Positions 7,924 to 17,160 of a DNA stretch of 64,000 nt are shown here, one piece after another (within the stretch, counting starts at the first letter, position 1; each line of letters begins with the position of its first letter). The stretch is from the NCBI RefSeq assembly GCF_039522165.1, contig NZ_BAAADE010000009.1, forward strand, positions 1 through 64,000. The letters run 5' to 3'. The notes beneath the pieces were generated by a model. The model did no database searches and was not told the DNA's origin. It worked only from the letters and a program-made list of their open reading frames with translations. The position numbers and the translations under genes are program-made. This stretch comes from Paenochrobactrum glaciei. Its GTDB lineage: Bacteria > Pseudomonadota > Alphaproteobacteria > Rhizobiales > Rhizobiaceae.

Positions 7924-9591
7924 TCACCGCTGACATTGCTCTTTAATCATAGCCACCGCTTTTTCTGCAATCATGATTGCAGGAGCATTTGTGTTGCCTG
8001 AAACAAGTGTCGGCATTACAGAGACATCTACCACCCGTAAGTTACGAATACCATGTACGCGTAAATCTGCGCCAACAACTGATGCAGGATCAGCTTCATT
8101 ACCCATCCGACATGTACCAACCGGATGAAAAATCGTCGACGCATTGCGGTGCATTATTGCATCAAACGCACTTTGCCCTTGTTTTTCCGCCTGTCTGAAC
8201 CCAGTTGGCTCATCAATAACACGATCAGCAAACGGCCTTTCTTTGGCAATATTAAGTGCCAGATGCATACCTTTTCGCAAAATTTCACGATCACGTTCAT
8301 CCTGTAAATAACAAGGATCAACACGCAAACTCAGCTCTCCTTTTTCATTACGAACTGGGACAAGACTACCACGACTAAAGGGGCGCAATTGGCAAACAGA
8401 AACTGTAAAACCAGAATAATCATGTAAAGGTTCACCCGGTTTTTGTGCACTCCATGGCATTATGTGGAACTGAGTATCAGGGCGCCCTTTTCCTTCCATA
8501 ACATTTGCAAAAAGCCCTACTTGACCAGCAGCAGATGTCAAAGGCCCCCGCCCTCTCAATATCCAATCGAGACCAATGAAACCAATGCGTAAAGGATTGC
8601 GCATAATATCGTTAAGGCTATCTTTGCCGTTACATTTAAAAATCACACGGCTTTGCAAATGATCCTGCAAGTTGTAGCCAACGCCAACACTCTCATGTAC
8701 AACGTCAATGCCTGCAGCATGAAGATCTGTTGACGCACCAATACCAGAGCGCTGTAAAAGTGCCGGACTTTCAAGCGCACCAGCACTTAAAATAACGTCG
8801 CCACCCTCACACTTTACCAGAATTTTTCGACCGTCGCGCTGAACAGCCACTCCAACACACTGACCATTTTTAACAATTACGCGCTCAGCATAACAATGCG
8901 TCCAAAGATCAAAGTTATCACGGCGGCGTACAGCTGATGTCAGATAAGCACGAGCAACCGACATCCGTAATCGCCCTGATACTGTCAGCTGATATGGCCC
9001 CACACCTTCTTGTGTAGCTCCGTTAAAATCCTTATTGAAAGGAATACCCGCATTGATAGCAGAACGGGTATATTCGTGACATAATGCATTTTTGACGCGT
9101 AAATTGCTAACCGTTAAAGGTCCATCAGCTCCGTGATAGGCATCACCACCCATCTCGTTTTTTTCTGACAGTTTAAAAAACGGTAATACATCGCGAAATG
9201 CCCACCCTTTATTGCCTAAGGCTTCCCATTCGTCATAGTCCTCGGGCTGACCGCGCGTATAAACAAGGCCATTAATCGCACTGCTACCACCAACAATACG
9301 CCCGCGTGGCCATTGCACTACTTTCCCATCAAGCCCGGCCTGTGGTTGTGTACTATATTGCCAGGTCAAGTTTGGATCATAAACGGTTTTACCGTATCCG
9401 ATCGGCACCCTTGTCCAAAAAGAACGATCCGCACCGCCAGCCTCTAATAGTAAAACCCGCACTTTCGGATCTTCGCTCAAACGTGCTGCAACAACGCTAC
9501 CAGATGAACCGGATCCAATCACAACGTAATTGACGGTCACAATCTCATCGAAAATCTCTGCGCCATCATTCACTTGCTTCAACATACTCAA
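7924..9591 (-). CDS. GMC-family FAD-dependent alcohol dehydrogenase (choline dehydrogenase-like)
   Basis: A 555-residue glucose-methanol-choline oxidoreductase. The FAD site is at residues 20-50 (VIGSGSSGSVVAARLSEDPK with LLLEAGG after it), GMC signature 1 is around RGRIVGGSSAINGLVYTRGQ, and signature 2 is GALESPALLQRSGIG. The catalytic C-terminal block has the histidine in IFHPVGTCRMG and the asparagine in VSGNTNAPAIMIAEKA. Members oxidise primary alcohols to aldehydes and pass electrons to the respiratory chain or to oxygen. With the aldehyde dehydrogenase at the head of the operon it would take an alcohol to an acid. The same family includes isethionate dehydrogenases, which fits but does not prove a sulfonate substrate. 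Confidence 0.88.
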   Translation of the reverse strand: MSMLKQVNDGAEIFDEIVTVNYVVIGSGSSGSVVAARLSEDPKVRVLLLEAGGADRSFWTRVPIGYGKTVYDPNLTWQYSTQPQAGLDGKVVQWPRGRIVGGSSAINGLVYTRGQPEDYDEWEALGNKGWAFRDVLPFFKLSEKNEMGGDAYHGADGPLTVSNLRVKNALCHEYTRSAINAGIPFNKDFNGATQEGVGPYQLTVSGRLRMSVARAYLTSAVRRRDNFDLWTHCYAERVIVKNGQCVGVAVQRDGRKILVKCEGGDVILSAGALESPALLQRSGIGASTDLHAAGIDVVHESVGVGYNLQDHLQSRVIFKCNGKDSLNDIMRNPLRIGFIGLDWILRGRGPLTSAAGQVGLFANVMEGKGRPDTQFHIMPWSAQKPGEPLHDYSGFTVSVCQLRPFSRGSLVPVRNEKGELSLRVDPCYLQDERDREILRKGMHLALNIAKERPFADRVIDEPTGFRQAEKQGQSAFDAIMHRNASTIFHPVGTCRMGNEADPASVVGADLRVHGIRNLRVVDVSVMPTLVSGNTNAPAIMIAEKAVAMIKEQCQR

Positions 9592-9642
9592 TTCGTCCTT
9601 TTACAACCGGAACCGGCTTTAAACCGCACAGGTTTCCAGTGA

Positions 9643-10836
9643 TTAAAGCGGCCATTGGCCATAAGGGATTATTGTGGAGCGCTCGCCATGTTTTTCAGCG
9701 GCAGTTTGCTGGCCAAGTGACACCTGACGTAGTGCATCGCTAATATGCTGTCCGGCTTCCTCAAGCGACATGTGACCCGTAATGACAGAGCTTAAATTCA
9801 CATCAACTGCATCTGACCAACGGTCTGTTGTACGCGCATTGGCACAAATCTTTAAGGTTGGTGCCAGCTCATGCCCGCAAGGATTAAAAACACCAATCAC
9901 AAACAAAACGGCGACTGCACCGCCGGCGACCATACCATTCAAAGAGGCCGGACTAAAAAACGGGGTGTCCATAAACCAAAGCCCGGCTCCGGTCACTTTC
10001 TCACCAAAATCCAAACCACCTGCGAAAGGTGCAGAACCCGTTTTGCAAACAGCCCCCATCGATTTTTCAGTTAGTGTTGAAAGCCCACCTTCAATATTCT
10101 CGGCAGTAGGATTAACACCGCGATAGGATTCACCATCCTCTGAAAAACGACGCTCACATGCTTCAAAGTAACCATTTATACGAGCCCAGTTTTGTGCGCC
10201 CGGTGTCCGTTTTTGAACGACAGCTTCCGCGCCTAAAAACTCCGCCGTTTCAGAGACAATAATTGTGCCGCCGGCTGCCAGCATCATGTCAACAAATATA
10301 CCGACAGCAGGATTACCCGCTACACCACTTGTTGGGTCTGACCCTCCACACTCCAGACCGATGGTAAATTTTGACCAGCCACATGGCGTTTGAACAAACT
10401 GCTGACGCGCAATTTCCAAAGCAGAAAGTGCAGACTTTCCTTGCCCGACGGCATGCTGCATTCCACTCATATCCATCAAGGCAAGAACAGTTACAGGACG
10501 ATCAAGCTTTTGCGCTGCCTCACGCCACTTATTTGCAGAAACAGTGTCATGCACCAGCACCAAGCAAGCACCGGTATTGGGATGTGCCATCATCGCAGCT
10601 AACGTGTCATGCTGTAACTGAACATCAGCGCCGCGAAGGCCTCGCCAATAATCTCCTGAAATCAGAACAGGTGCATCCCCTGCGGTTGACGAAAAACCTG
10701 CCACAATCAACTCTGCCCATCGGTTTGTCAGTGCAACAGTTGAAAGAACCACTAAATGATTACGCAATCCGGCACGGCCGTCACTGCGAAGATAGCCCAT
10801 GATTGTTTCAGGCATCTCAGGCACAGTTGTGAACAT
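9643..10836 (-). CDS. UxaA/GarD-family dehydratase (or SuyB-like lyase), large subunit
   Basis: A 397-residue C-terminal-type subunit of the altronate/galactarate dehydratase family. Signs are MGYLRSDGRAGLRNHLVVLS near the start, the core block TIGLECGGSDPTSGVAGNPA, SETAEFLGAEAVV, and a metal-binding NPCGHELAPTLKICAN-like stretch near the end. I chose the ATG at 10836 because it follows a GGAG site; a longer start 42 bases upstream lacks one. The gene overlaps the SAF subunit by 20 bases, so the two are made together. In this family separate small and large subunits occur both in sugar-acid dehydratases and in (2R)-sulfolactate sulfo-lyase (SuyAB). The sequence alone does not let me choose. 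Confidence 0.8.
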   Translation of the reverse strand: MFTTVPEMPETIMGYLRSDGRAGLRNHLVVLSTVALTNRWAELIVAGFSSTAGDAPVLISGDYWRGLRGADVQLQHDTLAAMMAHPNTGACLVLVHDTVSANKWREAAQKLDRPVTVLALMDMSGMQHAVGQGKSALSALEIARQQFVQTPCGWSKFTIGLECGGSDPTSGVAGNPAVGIFVDMMLAAGGTIIVSETAEFLGAEAVVQKRTPGAQNWARINGYFEACERRFSEDGESYRGVNPTAENIEGGLSTLTEKSMGAVCKTGSAPFAGGLDFGEKVTGAGLWFMDTPFFSPASLNGMVAGGAVAVLFVIGVFNPCGHELAPTLKICANARTTDRWSDAVDVNLSSVITGHMSLEEAGQHISDALRQVSLGQQTAAEKHGERSTIIPYGQWPL

Positions 10837-11053
10837 GAACGTGCTCTCCTTGTTCAATATCCGCTGTGGCATGCGCAATCACAACGCCATATTTATAGAT
10901 TTCCGCTCCCTTAACTATGGGTTTCAGCGCTATCTTATGTCCGAAGGGAACGCCCATAATCTTACTGGCAGCATCTGACAAAATGCTTGCGACATTGTCG
11001 TCATCATGTGCAATCACAACGCCGGCGACGTTTTTATAAGTATCTGTTGTCAT
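10817..11053 (-). CDS. SAF-domain small subunit of the UxaA/SuyA-type lyase
   Basis: A 78-residue SAF-domain protein: DDDNVASILSDAASKIMGVP, then FGHKIALKPIVKGAEIYKYG and a closing GEHVHVHN. This is the N-terminal domain of one-piece altronate dehydratases, here encoded as its own gene, as in SuyA and the small subunits of two-part dehydratases. Its start codon overlaps the stop of the upstream dctM gene (ATGA type), and its end overlaps the large-subunit gene, so the three are translationally coupled. Confidence 0.8.
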   Translation of the reverse strand: MTTDTYKNVAGVVIAHDDDNVASILSDAASKIMGVPFGHKIALKPIVKGAEIYKYGVVIAHATADIEQGEHVHVHNCA

Positions 11054-12357
11054 GATAGTAACTCCGGTAACCAGAGGCTTAGACCCGGCACAAGTGTCGC
11101 GACAGCAAGCATAATGAGCAGCACCAGAAGGAATGGCAGAATTGCTCGAACAATTTTTTCAACCGGTGTTTTGGCTACATTAGCTGCAACGAAAAGATTG
11201 ACCCCTAATGGTGGTGTCAGGAACGCGATCTGCACATTGATGATCAAAATGATACCGAAGTGGATCGGGTCGATCCCATAGGCTTTTACAATCGGCACCA
11301 GAATAGGAGACAAAATGATAATCGCCGCCATGGTTTCAAGAAACGCGCCTAAAAACAGCAAGAGCAAATTAATCAGCAACAATAGGATCAAAGCATTTGG
11401 TGCGATCACCTGAATAAGTTCAGCTAATTGCTGTGGCACCTGCTCAAGTGTAATCACGCGTGCGAACAAGGTTGAAACACCAACGATCAGCATGAGTGCA
11501 CCAGATAAAAGATGCGTCTCTGAATATGCTTCACCTAAGCTTTTTATTGATAAGCCTCGATAAACAATAACCGCCACAAACAACGAATAAAGCACTGCAA
11601 TGATTGATGCTTCAACAGGCGTAAACAGACCACTATAAATACCGCCGAGCACAATGATCGGCATCATCAGTCCCCACTTTGCCCCCCAAAGCGCTCTACC
11701 GAGCTGGCGAGACATCGGAACACCAGATCCTGTCATCTCACGTCCGATTTTCAGTGCTTCTTTTTCACGGAAACGTGCTGTCAGATAAGCGGTAAAAGCC
11801 AAGCCAATACCAAAGAGCAAACCGGGCAATGCACCAGCAATAAATAATTTCGAGACAGAAACATTCGCGATAATCGCATAAACAATCATCGGGTTTGATG
11901 GTGGAATTAACACACCAAGTGTCCCACCTGAGGCAGACACTGCACCTGCATAACCTGGTGAATATCCGGCGCGCAACATGGCAGGTATCATCAATCCGCC
12001 AACCGCTGCCACGGTACCCGGACCGGAGCCGGAAATAGCCGCAAAGAACATACATGTAACAATTGTTACAACGCCCAAACCGCCTGGTAAATTGCCCAGC
12101 GTGACTTGAAATACCTTTAAGAGATCTTGAACGACACCGCTTTTTTCAAGAATTTTACCAGCAAGAACAAATGCAGGAATGGCAAGCAATGGAAAGTTGT
12201 CGACCCCGTTCAAGACGCTTTGCGCAGAAAAAAGAATTGGTGTGCCCTGTAAGTAAACTGCACCCAGACCAACCACCCCGAGAGCGGCATAGATCGGCAC
12301 ACCGATGAGCAAAAGTACAGGCAAGCCAAAAATCAATAGCAGATTAAGCATGCTCAT
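11050..12357 (-). CDS. TRAP transporter large permease (DctM)
   Basis: A 435-residue DctM/YiaN-type permease with about 12 membrane segments. Family text includes NFPLLAIPAFVLAGKILEKS, ISGSGPGTVAAVGGLMIPAM, GGTLGVLIPPSNPMIVYAII and the closing INVQIAFLTPPLGVNLFVA. It is the sodium-driven translocation subunit that takes substrate from the DctP binding protein. Its start overlaps the end of dctQ by four bases. Confidence 0.93.
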   Translation of the reverse strand: MSMLNLLLIFGLPVLLLIGVPIYAALGVVGLGAVYLQGTPILFSAQSVLNGVDNFPLLAIPAFVLAGKILEKSGVVQDLLKVFQVTLGNLPGGLGVVTIVTCMFFAAISGSGPGTVAAVGGLMIPAMLRAGYSPGYAGAVSASGGTLGVLIPPSNPMIVYAIIANVSVSKLFIAGALPGLLFGIGLAFTAYLTARFREKEALKIGREMTGSGVPMSRQLGRALWGAKWGLMMPIIVLGGIYSGLFTPVEASIIAVLYSLFVAVIVYRGLSIKSLGEAYSETHLLSGALMLIVGVSTLFARVITLEQVPQQLAELIQVIAPNALILLLLINLLLLFLGAFLETMAAIIILSPILVPIVKAYGIDPIHFGIILIINVQIAFLTPPLGVNLFVAANVAKTPVEKIVRAILPFLLVLLIMLAVATLVPGLSLWLPELLS

Positions 12358-12890
12358 AGGCCTGCCTCCTGCTCTGCTGCATGCACATCATCATCAATTG
12401 TTGATTTTTGAATAGGTGCAAAAGTCAACAAACGCGCAACAATGGAACATGAAAAACCAATAACCGGCGCCAAATAAAGATAGGCGACATTCATACCCAA
12501 AACAGGACTGACATTCGGCCATGCAAAACCATCCAGCAGACCATAAATGCAAAGGTATAAAAACACTGCATCAAAGCCGACTGTGAATACAAAGATTAGT
12601 GTATTTAATAGTTTGCGCAGAAACGTGCCTTCACCAGCTTTATCAAGTGCAAAAGTGATCGCCAGATGATCCCCGTGCATTGACGTATATCCAGCGGCCA
12701 CAAAAACCACGGCAATAAAACTAAACCGCGCAACCTCTTCGGTTACATCAATACTAAATCCAATACTGCGACCAACAATTTGCGCAGTAATTGCCAAAAT
12801 CATCAATGTTAATAGCGCATGGCATATCAACACCTGCACACGGGAAAGGCTAAGCAGCACAACCCGCCGCACCGAAGAGGCATGTGTCAT
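12354..12890 (-). CDS. TRAP transporter small permease (DctQ)
   Basis: A 178-residue DctQ-type protein with four membrane helices; SIDVTEEVARFSFIAVVFVA followed by HGDHLAITFALDK is the family core. I placed the start at 12890 (MTHASSVRR), since the 27 residues that an earlier start would add are not typical of DctQ. It forms a complex with DctM, overlapping it by four bases. Confidence 0.9.
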   Translation of the reverse strand: MTHASSVRRVVLLSLSRVQVLICHALLTLMILAITAQIVGRSIGFSIDVTEEVARFSFIAVVFVAAGYTSMHGDHLAITFALDKAGEGTFLRKLLNTLIFVFTVGFDAVFLYLCIYGLLDGFAWPNVSPVLGMNVAYLYLAPVIGFSCSIVARLLTFAPIQKSTIDDDVHAAEQEAGL

Positions 12891-13003
12891 GATCGTTTCT
12901 TTCAAGATAGCTGCAGCCGGAAATCTCAAGGCCACGCACAAACATGACCCTGAAAAATACTGCACAATCACTGGAATTTCTTGTTAAGTAAGAACCCTTG
13001 ATC

Positions 13004-13038
13004 CGGAGCGGATGGATTTTAAAATCCAATCCGCTCCG
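13004..13038 (-). promoter_or_regulatory. Strong stem-loop between dctP and dctQ
   Basis: A near-perfect inverted repeat: ten pairs (CGGAGCGGAT / ATCCGCTCCG), a small bulge, and six more pairs closing on a short AT loop. No T-run follows on the minus strand, so it is more likely an mRNA-stabilising or partially terminating hairpin than a full terminator. Placed after dctP, it would give more binding protein than permease, as TRAP systems need. Confidence 0.6.
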
Positions 13039-13043
13039 AATTG

Positions 13044-14114
13044 TCATTGAGACTTACGGAAATCCTCGAGAATTTGCTGCGTTTTATTAACGAGCGCTTC
13101 ACCTTCACCATTCGGTGCAATGGCGTCATAAAACTGCGGCCAGACCTGACGGGCAGTTTCCATCCAGAGTGTTTCGTCAGCTAAAGGCAATACTTCAACG
13201 CCAGCTTTTTGCGCCCGATCCCACCAGCCTTGTTCGTCCATAGGCTGCCACCAACGAATATAGTCTGTTGCCTCTTGTCCAGCACGTAGAACAGCCTTTT
13301 GCTGTTTTTCACTCAAGCCCTGAAACCAACGTTCACTCACCACAATCGGGTGACTCAAGATCGTGTAATGAAGTGGTGTTACTTTATTAATGACTTCATG
13401 GAAATTCATACCAATCACATCAGTAATTGGGCTGTCACCACCATCAACGACACCTTGTTCCAAAGCGCTATAGAGTTCGTTCCATGCCAGTGGTGTTGCA
13501 TTACCACCCCACGCTTTATATGTCGCATTCATGATCGCATTAGGCGGTACACGCAATTTCAATGCAGCGAGATCTTCAGGCTTTTCGAAAGCTTTTTTGC
13601 CTTTATAGAAAAATACACGCCATCCACTGTTTTCCCAGCCGACAATGCGAATTCCTGCTTGCTTAACAACCGTATCATTAATCAGTGGTGTCAGCTCGTC
13701 TTGAAGCTTATTCACTTCAGCAGTGCTGGTCGCAATATATGGCAGCACAAATATATTGGTGATCGGCGCTAAAGTTGCCAAATTATTGATCGCCGGTAAA
13801 GACACTTGCAAAGCACCCTGACGCGCTTGCTGTAACATCTCCACTTCACCACCAAGCTGTGAACCGGGATAGAGTTCTGCACGAATTTCATTACCTGAAT
13901 AGACAGCAACCAGCTCAGCAAAACGCTTTAAAACGGCCGTATGTGATGACCATTCCATATTTACCGAATGACCGATGCGCATGACTTGTTGCTTGTCTAC
14001 TTTAGCATGTTGTACACTGCGCCAATCGATCGGGTTCTCAGCAGCATTAACAGCCGTCCCAGCCATCAAAGCAGTCAGCAAAGAAGCTGCTGCCATTGTC
14101 CGTAAAATTTTCAT
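13044..14114 (-). CDS. TRAP transporter substrate-binding protein (DctP)
   Basis: A 356-residue DctP-family periplasmic protein with a signal peptide of about 24 residues ending AVNAAE. Family marks are SQLGGEVEMLQQARQGALQV, the substrate-carboxylate arginine in LRVPPNAIMNATYKAWGGNA, and TPLAWNELYSALEQGVVDGG. The conserved arginine implies a substrate with an acidic group. The gene is second in the operon, after the aldehyde dehydrogenase. Confidence 0.92.
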   Translation of the reverse strand: MKILRTMAAASLLTALMAGTAVNAAENPIDWRSVQHAKVDKQQVMRIGHSVNMEWSSHTAVLKRFAELVAVYSGNEIRAELYPGSQLGGEVEMLQQARQGALQVSLPAINNLATLAPITNIFVLPYIATSTAEVNKLQDELTPLINDTVVKQAGIRIVGWENSGWRVFFYKGKKAFEKPEDLAALKLRVPPNAIMNATYKAWGGNATPLAWNELYSALEQGVVDGGDSPITDVIGMNFHEVINKVTPLHYTILSHPIVVSERWFQGLSEKQQKAVLRAGQEATDYIRWWQPMDEQGWWDRAQKAGVEVLPLADETLWMETARQVWPQFYDAIAPNGEGEALVNKTQQILEDFRKSQ

Positions 14115-14145
14115 TCATTCCTCCCACTAAAATTATTTTTAGACC

Positions 14146-15528
14146 TTATAATCCTTCATAAACAGCCTGCACACGCGTGAAAAATTGTGCAGCTTCTGCC
14201 CCCACACTTGCTGCACCGATACCAGAGGCTTTCCAACCACCAAACGGCATATTTTCATCCGGAAAAGTACCATGGTTTATGTGCAGCATTCCTGTTTCGA
14301 TACCTTCTTCAAACGCACGTACAACACTTAAAGATGATGCAAAAACGGATGCAGAAAGGCCGTAAGGCGTATCATTCACACGCTCGATTGCCTCCTGCAC
14401 ATCTTGGTAAAACTCAAGACCCAACAAAGGACCAAAAACCTCTTCCGTATTCAGGAAACAATCTTTTTCATGAACTTCCACCAATGTCGGTTCGAAAAAA
14501 TAGCCGCCATTGTCATTTTTAGCAGGCTTGCCACCGATCAAAATAGAAGCTTGAGCTGGCTGGAGATCTGAAACGACTGAGGCGACTTTTTCGAATTGCC
14601 CTTTGGTTGATAAGGGAGCCAAGGTTGAGCGTGCATCATGACCAGCACCTGGTCGCAATGTCGCAATTCTGCGCTTCAGTCCCTCAATAACGTCATGACG
14701 TATTTTTTCATGCGCCAGAACACGACTAACCGCAGTACAGCGCTGTCCTGCATTGGCAAATGCCGATCGCACGATATGCTCTAATGCAGCATCAAGATTT
14801 TCCGGATCGTGCACAATAACAGCGTTTTTTCCACCGAGTTCTAAGGAAACTTCTTTCAAACCCTGAGCTGCACTGGCCATCACTAGCTTACCTACATCAG
14901 TCGAGCCAGTAAAAGTCACTGCCGCAATATCTTCTGATAAAATTGCGGCATTAGCCACTTTGCTGCCACCATAAAGTATTGTGACAAGATGAGCTGGTAA
15001 TGTTTCGCAAGCCACGTCATAAAGAATAGTGGCGGCCCCCGGAGCATCACTTGATGGCTTTAAGACGATAGCATTACCGAAAACTAAAGCTGGAATAACT
15101 TTGCGTAGTGGCGTTAAAATTGGAAAATTCCACGGGGTAATTGCTAGAATAACTCCACGCGGGCGCCGGAGTTTCATCGCCTTAACATCGGGGCGCATTG
15201 ATGCCATCACTTCACCCACCTGCTCAAGGCAACGGCCGAGCATCCAGCGCGCTTCTGTCAACGACTTGGCAACTTCACCTGCAGCCTCCCCTGCAAGTTT
15301 ACCCTGTTCTAAAATCATTCTTTCCGCGATATCGCTGCTGCGTTTTTCTAAAGCATCAAGAAAATTACTAATGATTGTATACCGTTGACGCCCAGAAAGA
15401 TGCGCAAAGCTTTTTTGTGCAGCTTTTGCTTTACTGAGCATTGTTGGAATGGTTTCTATCCCAGTTTCATTTCCTGTCCAGACAACTTCTGAAGGCTTCG
15501 CCGGATTATAAACGTTTATTGCAATCAT
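14146..15528 (-). CDS. NAD(P)-dependent aldehyde dehydrogenase (succinate-semialdehyde type)
   Basis: A 460-residue aldehyde dehydrogenase. The N-terminal half binds the cofactor (ILAITPWNFPILTPLRKVIP; FTGSTDVGKLVMASAAQGLK); the general base glutamate is in EVSLELGGKNAVIV and the nucleophilic cysteine is in FANAGQRCTAVSRVLA. NTEEVFGPLLGLEFYQDVQE closes the fold. It is shorter at the N-terminus than the usual 480-500 residues, like the succinate-semialdehyde branch. As the first gene of the operon, next to a GMC alcohol dehydrogenase, it probably finishes oxidation of an imported or formed alcohol. Confidence 0.9.
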   Translation of the reverse strand: MIAINVYNPAKPSEVVWTGNETGIETIPTMLSKAKAAQKSFAHLSGRQRYTIISNFLDALEKRSSDIAERMILEQGKLAGEAAGEVAKSLTEARWMLGRCLEQVGEVMASMRPDVKAMKLRRPRGVILAITPWNFPILTPLRKVIPALVFGNAIVLKPSSDAPGAATILYDVACETLPAHLVTILYGGSKVANAAILSEDIAAVTFTGSTDVGKLVMASAAQGLKEVSLELGGKNAVIVHDPENLDAALEHIVRSAFANAGQRCTAVSRVLAHEKIRHDVIEGLKRRIATLRPGAGHDARSTLAPLSTKGQFEKVASVVSDLQPAQASILIGGKPAKNDNGGYFFEPTLVEVHEKDCFLNTEEVFGPLLGLEFYQDVQEAIERVNDTPYGLSASVFASSLSVVRAFEEGIETGMLHINHGTFPDENMPFGGWKASGIGAASVGAEAAQFFTRVQAVYEGL

Positions 15529-15540
15529 TATGATTCCCCA

Positions 15541-15575
15541 TGTAAGCGATTACATATTTAATGTAAGCGTTTACA
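15541..15575 (-). promoter_or_regulatory. Two tandem LacI-type operators
   Basis: TGTAAGCGATTACA (15541-15554) and TGTAAGCGTTTACA (15562-15575) are near-perfect 14-base palindromes of the LacI family type (central CG). Their starts are 21 bases apart, two helical turns, so two dimers would bind on the same face. They lie 12-47 bases before the start codon of the first gene of the leftward operon, and the LacI-type gene at 6642-7775 is the obvious partner. Confidence 0.8.
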
Positions 15576-15898
15576 TTAGTCAATTTAATTCGTTAAATGA
15601 TAATAGCATTAAGTTTTAAAGATGGACTGCACAGCAAGCATGAAGTAGCGCAACGTGTTGTTATAATTGTTTCATGCGCATCTTGAGCCGCAGAGGTTGT
15701 CCCTTGTGAGCATTAATTTGTTCTCAATTTTCGTCAGCAGCTTGATAGCATTTCATATAAGTCAAGAACGCATCAATGTTCATTCTTATTTACAATGCAG
15801 CGTTTCAATACTGTCTAAATTTTGCAATGAGACTTACACTAAAGCACCTCTGTTACAGATATAGTATTAATCATAAAAATTATCATACGAAATATGAT
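15576..15898. other. Intergenic region between the catabolic operon promoter and the end of repC
   Basis: About 320 AT-rich bases. I see no gene, tRNA or clear terminator; it must contain the promoter core of the catabolic operon and the end of the repABC transcript. Confidence 0.4.
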
Positions 15899-17098
15899 CT
15901 ATAATTTATACTTATTGATTGTTTTAAGGCTGGCCATAACCATTGCCGGAATAGACAACTCCCCTGCCCGTGCTTTATTTGTAAGCGTTCGCAAATAGCC
16001 GCCAGCTGACTGGATATGGTTGGAACGTTGTAAAATACAAGCAATTGCAATCGCTGTATTTTCTTGTCCCAGCTGATCAAGCGCATCCTGATAGGCTGAG
16101 GTGGAAATATCAAGATAGCGACGCAATTGTGCTGTCGTGATTATCAGATCGCGCCAGTTTTCAATTCCGTTGATTGCATAATCTGTAATTTCGGGACAGG
16201 CTTTTAAAACAAGACTGAGCGTGAGAGACGGATGTTTTGTTTGAACTTCAACATTGGCCGAAAAATCTGTTTCAATCTTTTCTAAAGCTGGTTCAGATTC
16301 AAATAAATAATTAGTATTAGATTCATTATGCTGCCGCTCATTTTGGCAGTCATTGCCGCTCATTTTCTTGGTATTTTCATTTAATTTCAGTGTTTTATCA
16401 ACTTCCGTACGTAAAGCATTGAGTGCAGCTAAAATGGTTTCAAGCTGATTGAGTGTGGCACGGCGCGGCAGAGCATCAACAATGGCTCTAAAACCTGCAT
16501 AAAGCACAGTCCAATCACCTGACATTTGCTCAGTGAGAGCCACATCGATAAGTTTAGCAATGTCACGACGCTGAAGGGTAATGCGTTCTCTGGTGCGTTT
16601 TAGTTTGAGATTAGCTTGCGCAACTTGGTCTGCTGCCTGAATAATTTCATCATAACGCACGAGCAGCGGAGCGAGCGAAAAGCCAAAGGCTTCCTGTACA
16701 GCACCCTGTTTGTCTTTATGGGCATAGCGCTTGCCGTTGGGGCTATCACGACGAATGATAAGACCGGCACTAATCAGCGCGGCTAAATGACGACGCAAGG
16801 TTGTGTCAGGCATGCCATGGGCACGTAGTGACAATTGCTTGTTGGAAGGAAAGACAACAAGACCGCTTTCTTCATTCAGCACTGTTTCAGGATAAAAAGA
16901 CAAGAGAGCGCTGAGCACAGCTAAGGAACGATCGCTGACATTGAAGTGCGAACGACCTTCACAAAGGGCTTTATAAAGCTGCCATTTATCAGCTTTTTTA
17001 TCTTTTATATCGGATTTACGGGCAAGATGTTGCGCTGACAAAAGGTCAAGCGATATCGTTCGCCCCCCGAAAGGGGTCGTTGCAAACTGCACATCCAT
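15899..17098 (-). CDS. repC: Replication initiator RepC
   Basis: A 399-residue RepC, the initiator of repABC replicons. It starts with the family text FATTPFGGRTISLDLLSAQ, followed by a winged-helix DNA-binding N-terminal domain (LSLRAHGMPDTTLRRHLAAL, ISAGLIIRRDSPNGKRYAHK), a helical middle, and the conserved tail SAGGYLRTLTNKARAGELSI. In this plasmid family the origin lies inside the repC gene itself. It is third in the leftward repABC operon, separated from repB by a 203-base gap that holds the antisense RNA controlling its translation. Confidence 0.95.
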   Translation of the reverse strand: MDVQFATTPFGGRTISLDLLSAQHLARKSDIKDKKADKWQLYKALCEGRSHFNVSDRSLAVLSALLSFYPETVLNEESGLVVFPSNKQLSLRAHGMPDTTLRRHLAALISAGLIIRRDSPNGKRYAHKDKQGAVQEAFGFSLAPLLVRYDEIIQAADQVAQANLKLKRTRERITLQRRDIAKLIDVALTEQMSGDWTVLYAGFRAIVDALPRRATLNQLETILAALNALRTEVDKTLKLNENTKKMSGNDCQNERQHNESNTNYLFESEPALEKIETDFSANVEVQTKHPSLTLSLVLKACPEITDYAINGIENWRDLIITTAQLRRYLDISTSAYQDALDQLGQENTAIAIACILQRSNHIQSAGGYLRTLTNKARAGELSIPAMVMASLKTINKYKL

Positions 17099-17160
17099 GG
17101 TTCTTCACCCTCTAAATTCAGGCAAAAGAAATTTGTTCGCCCAAAAGACGTTCCAAAGGC

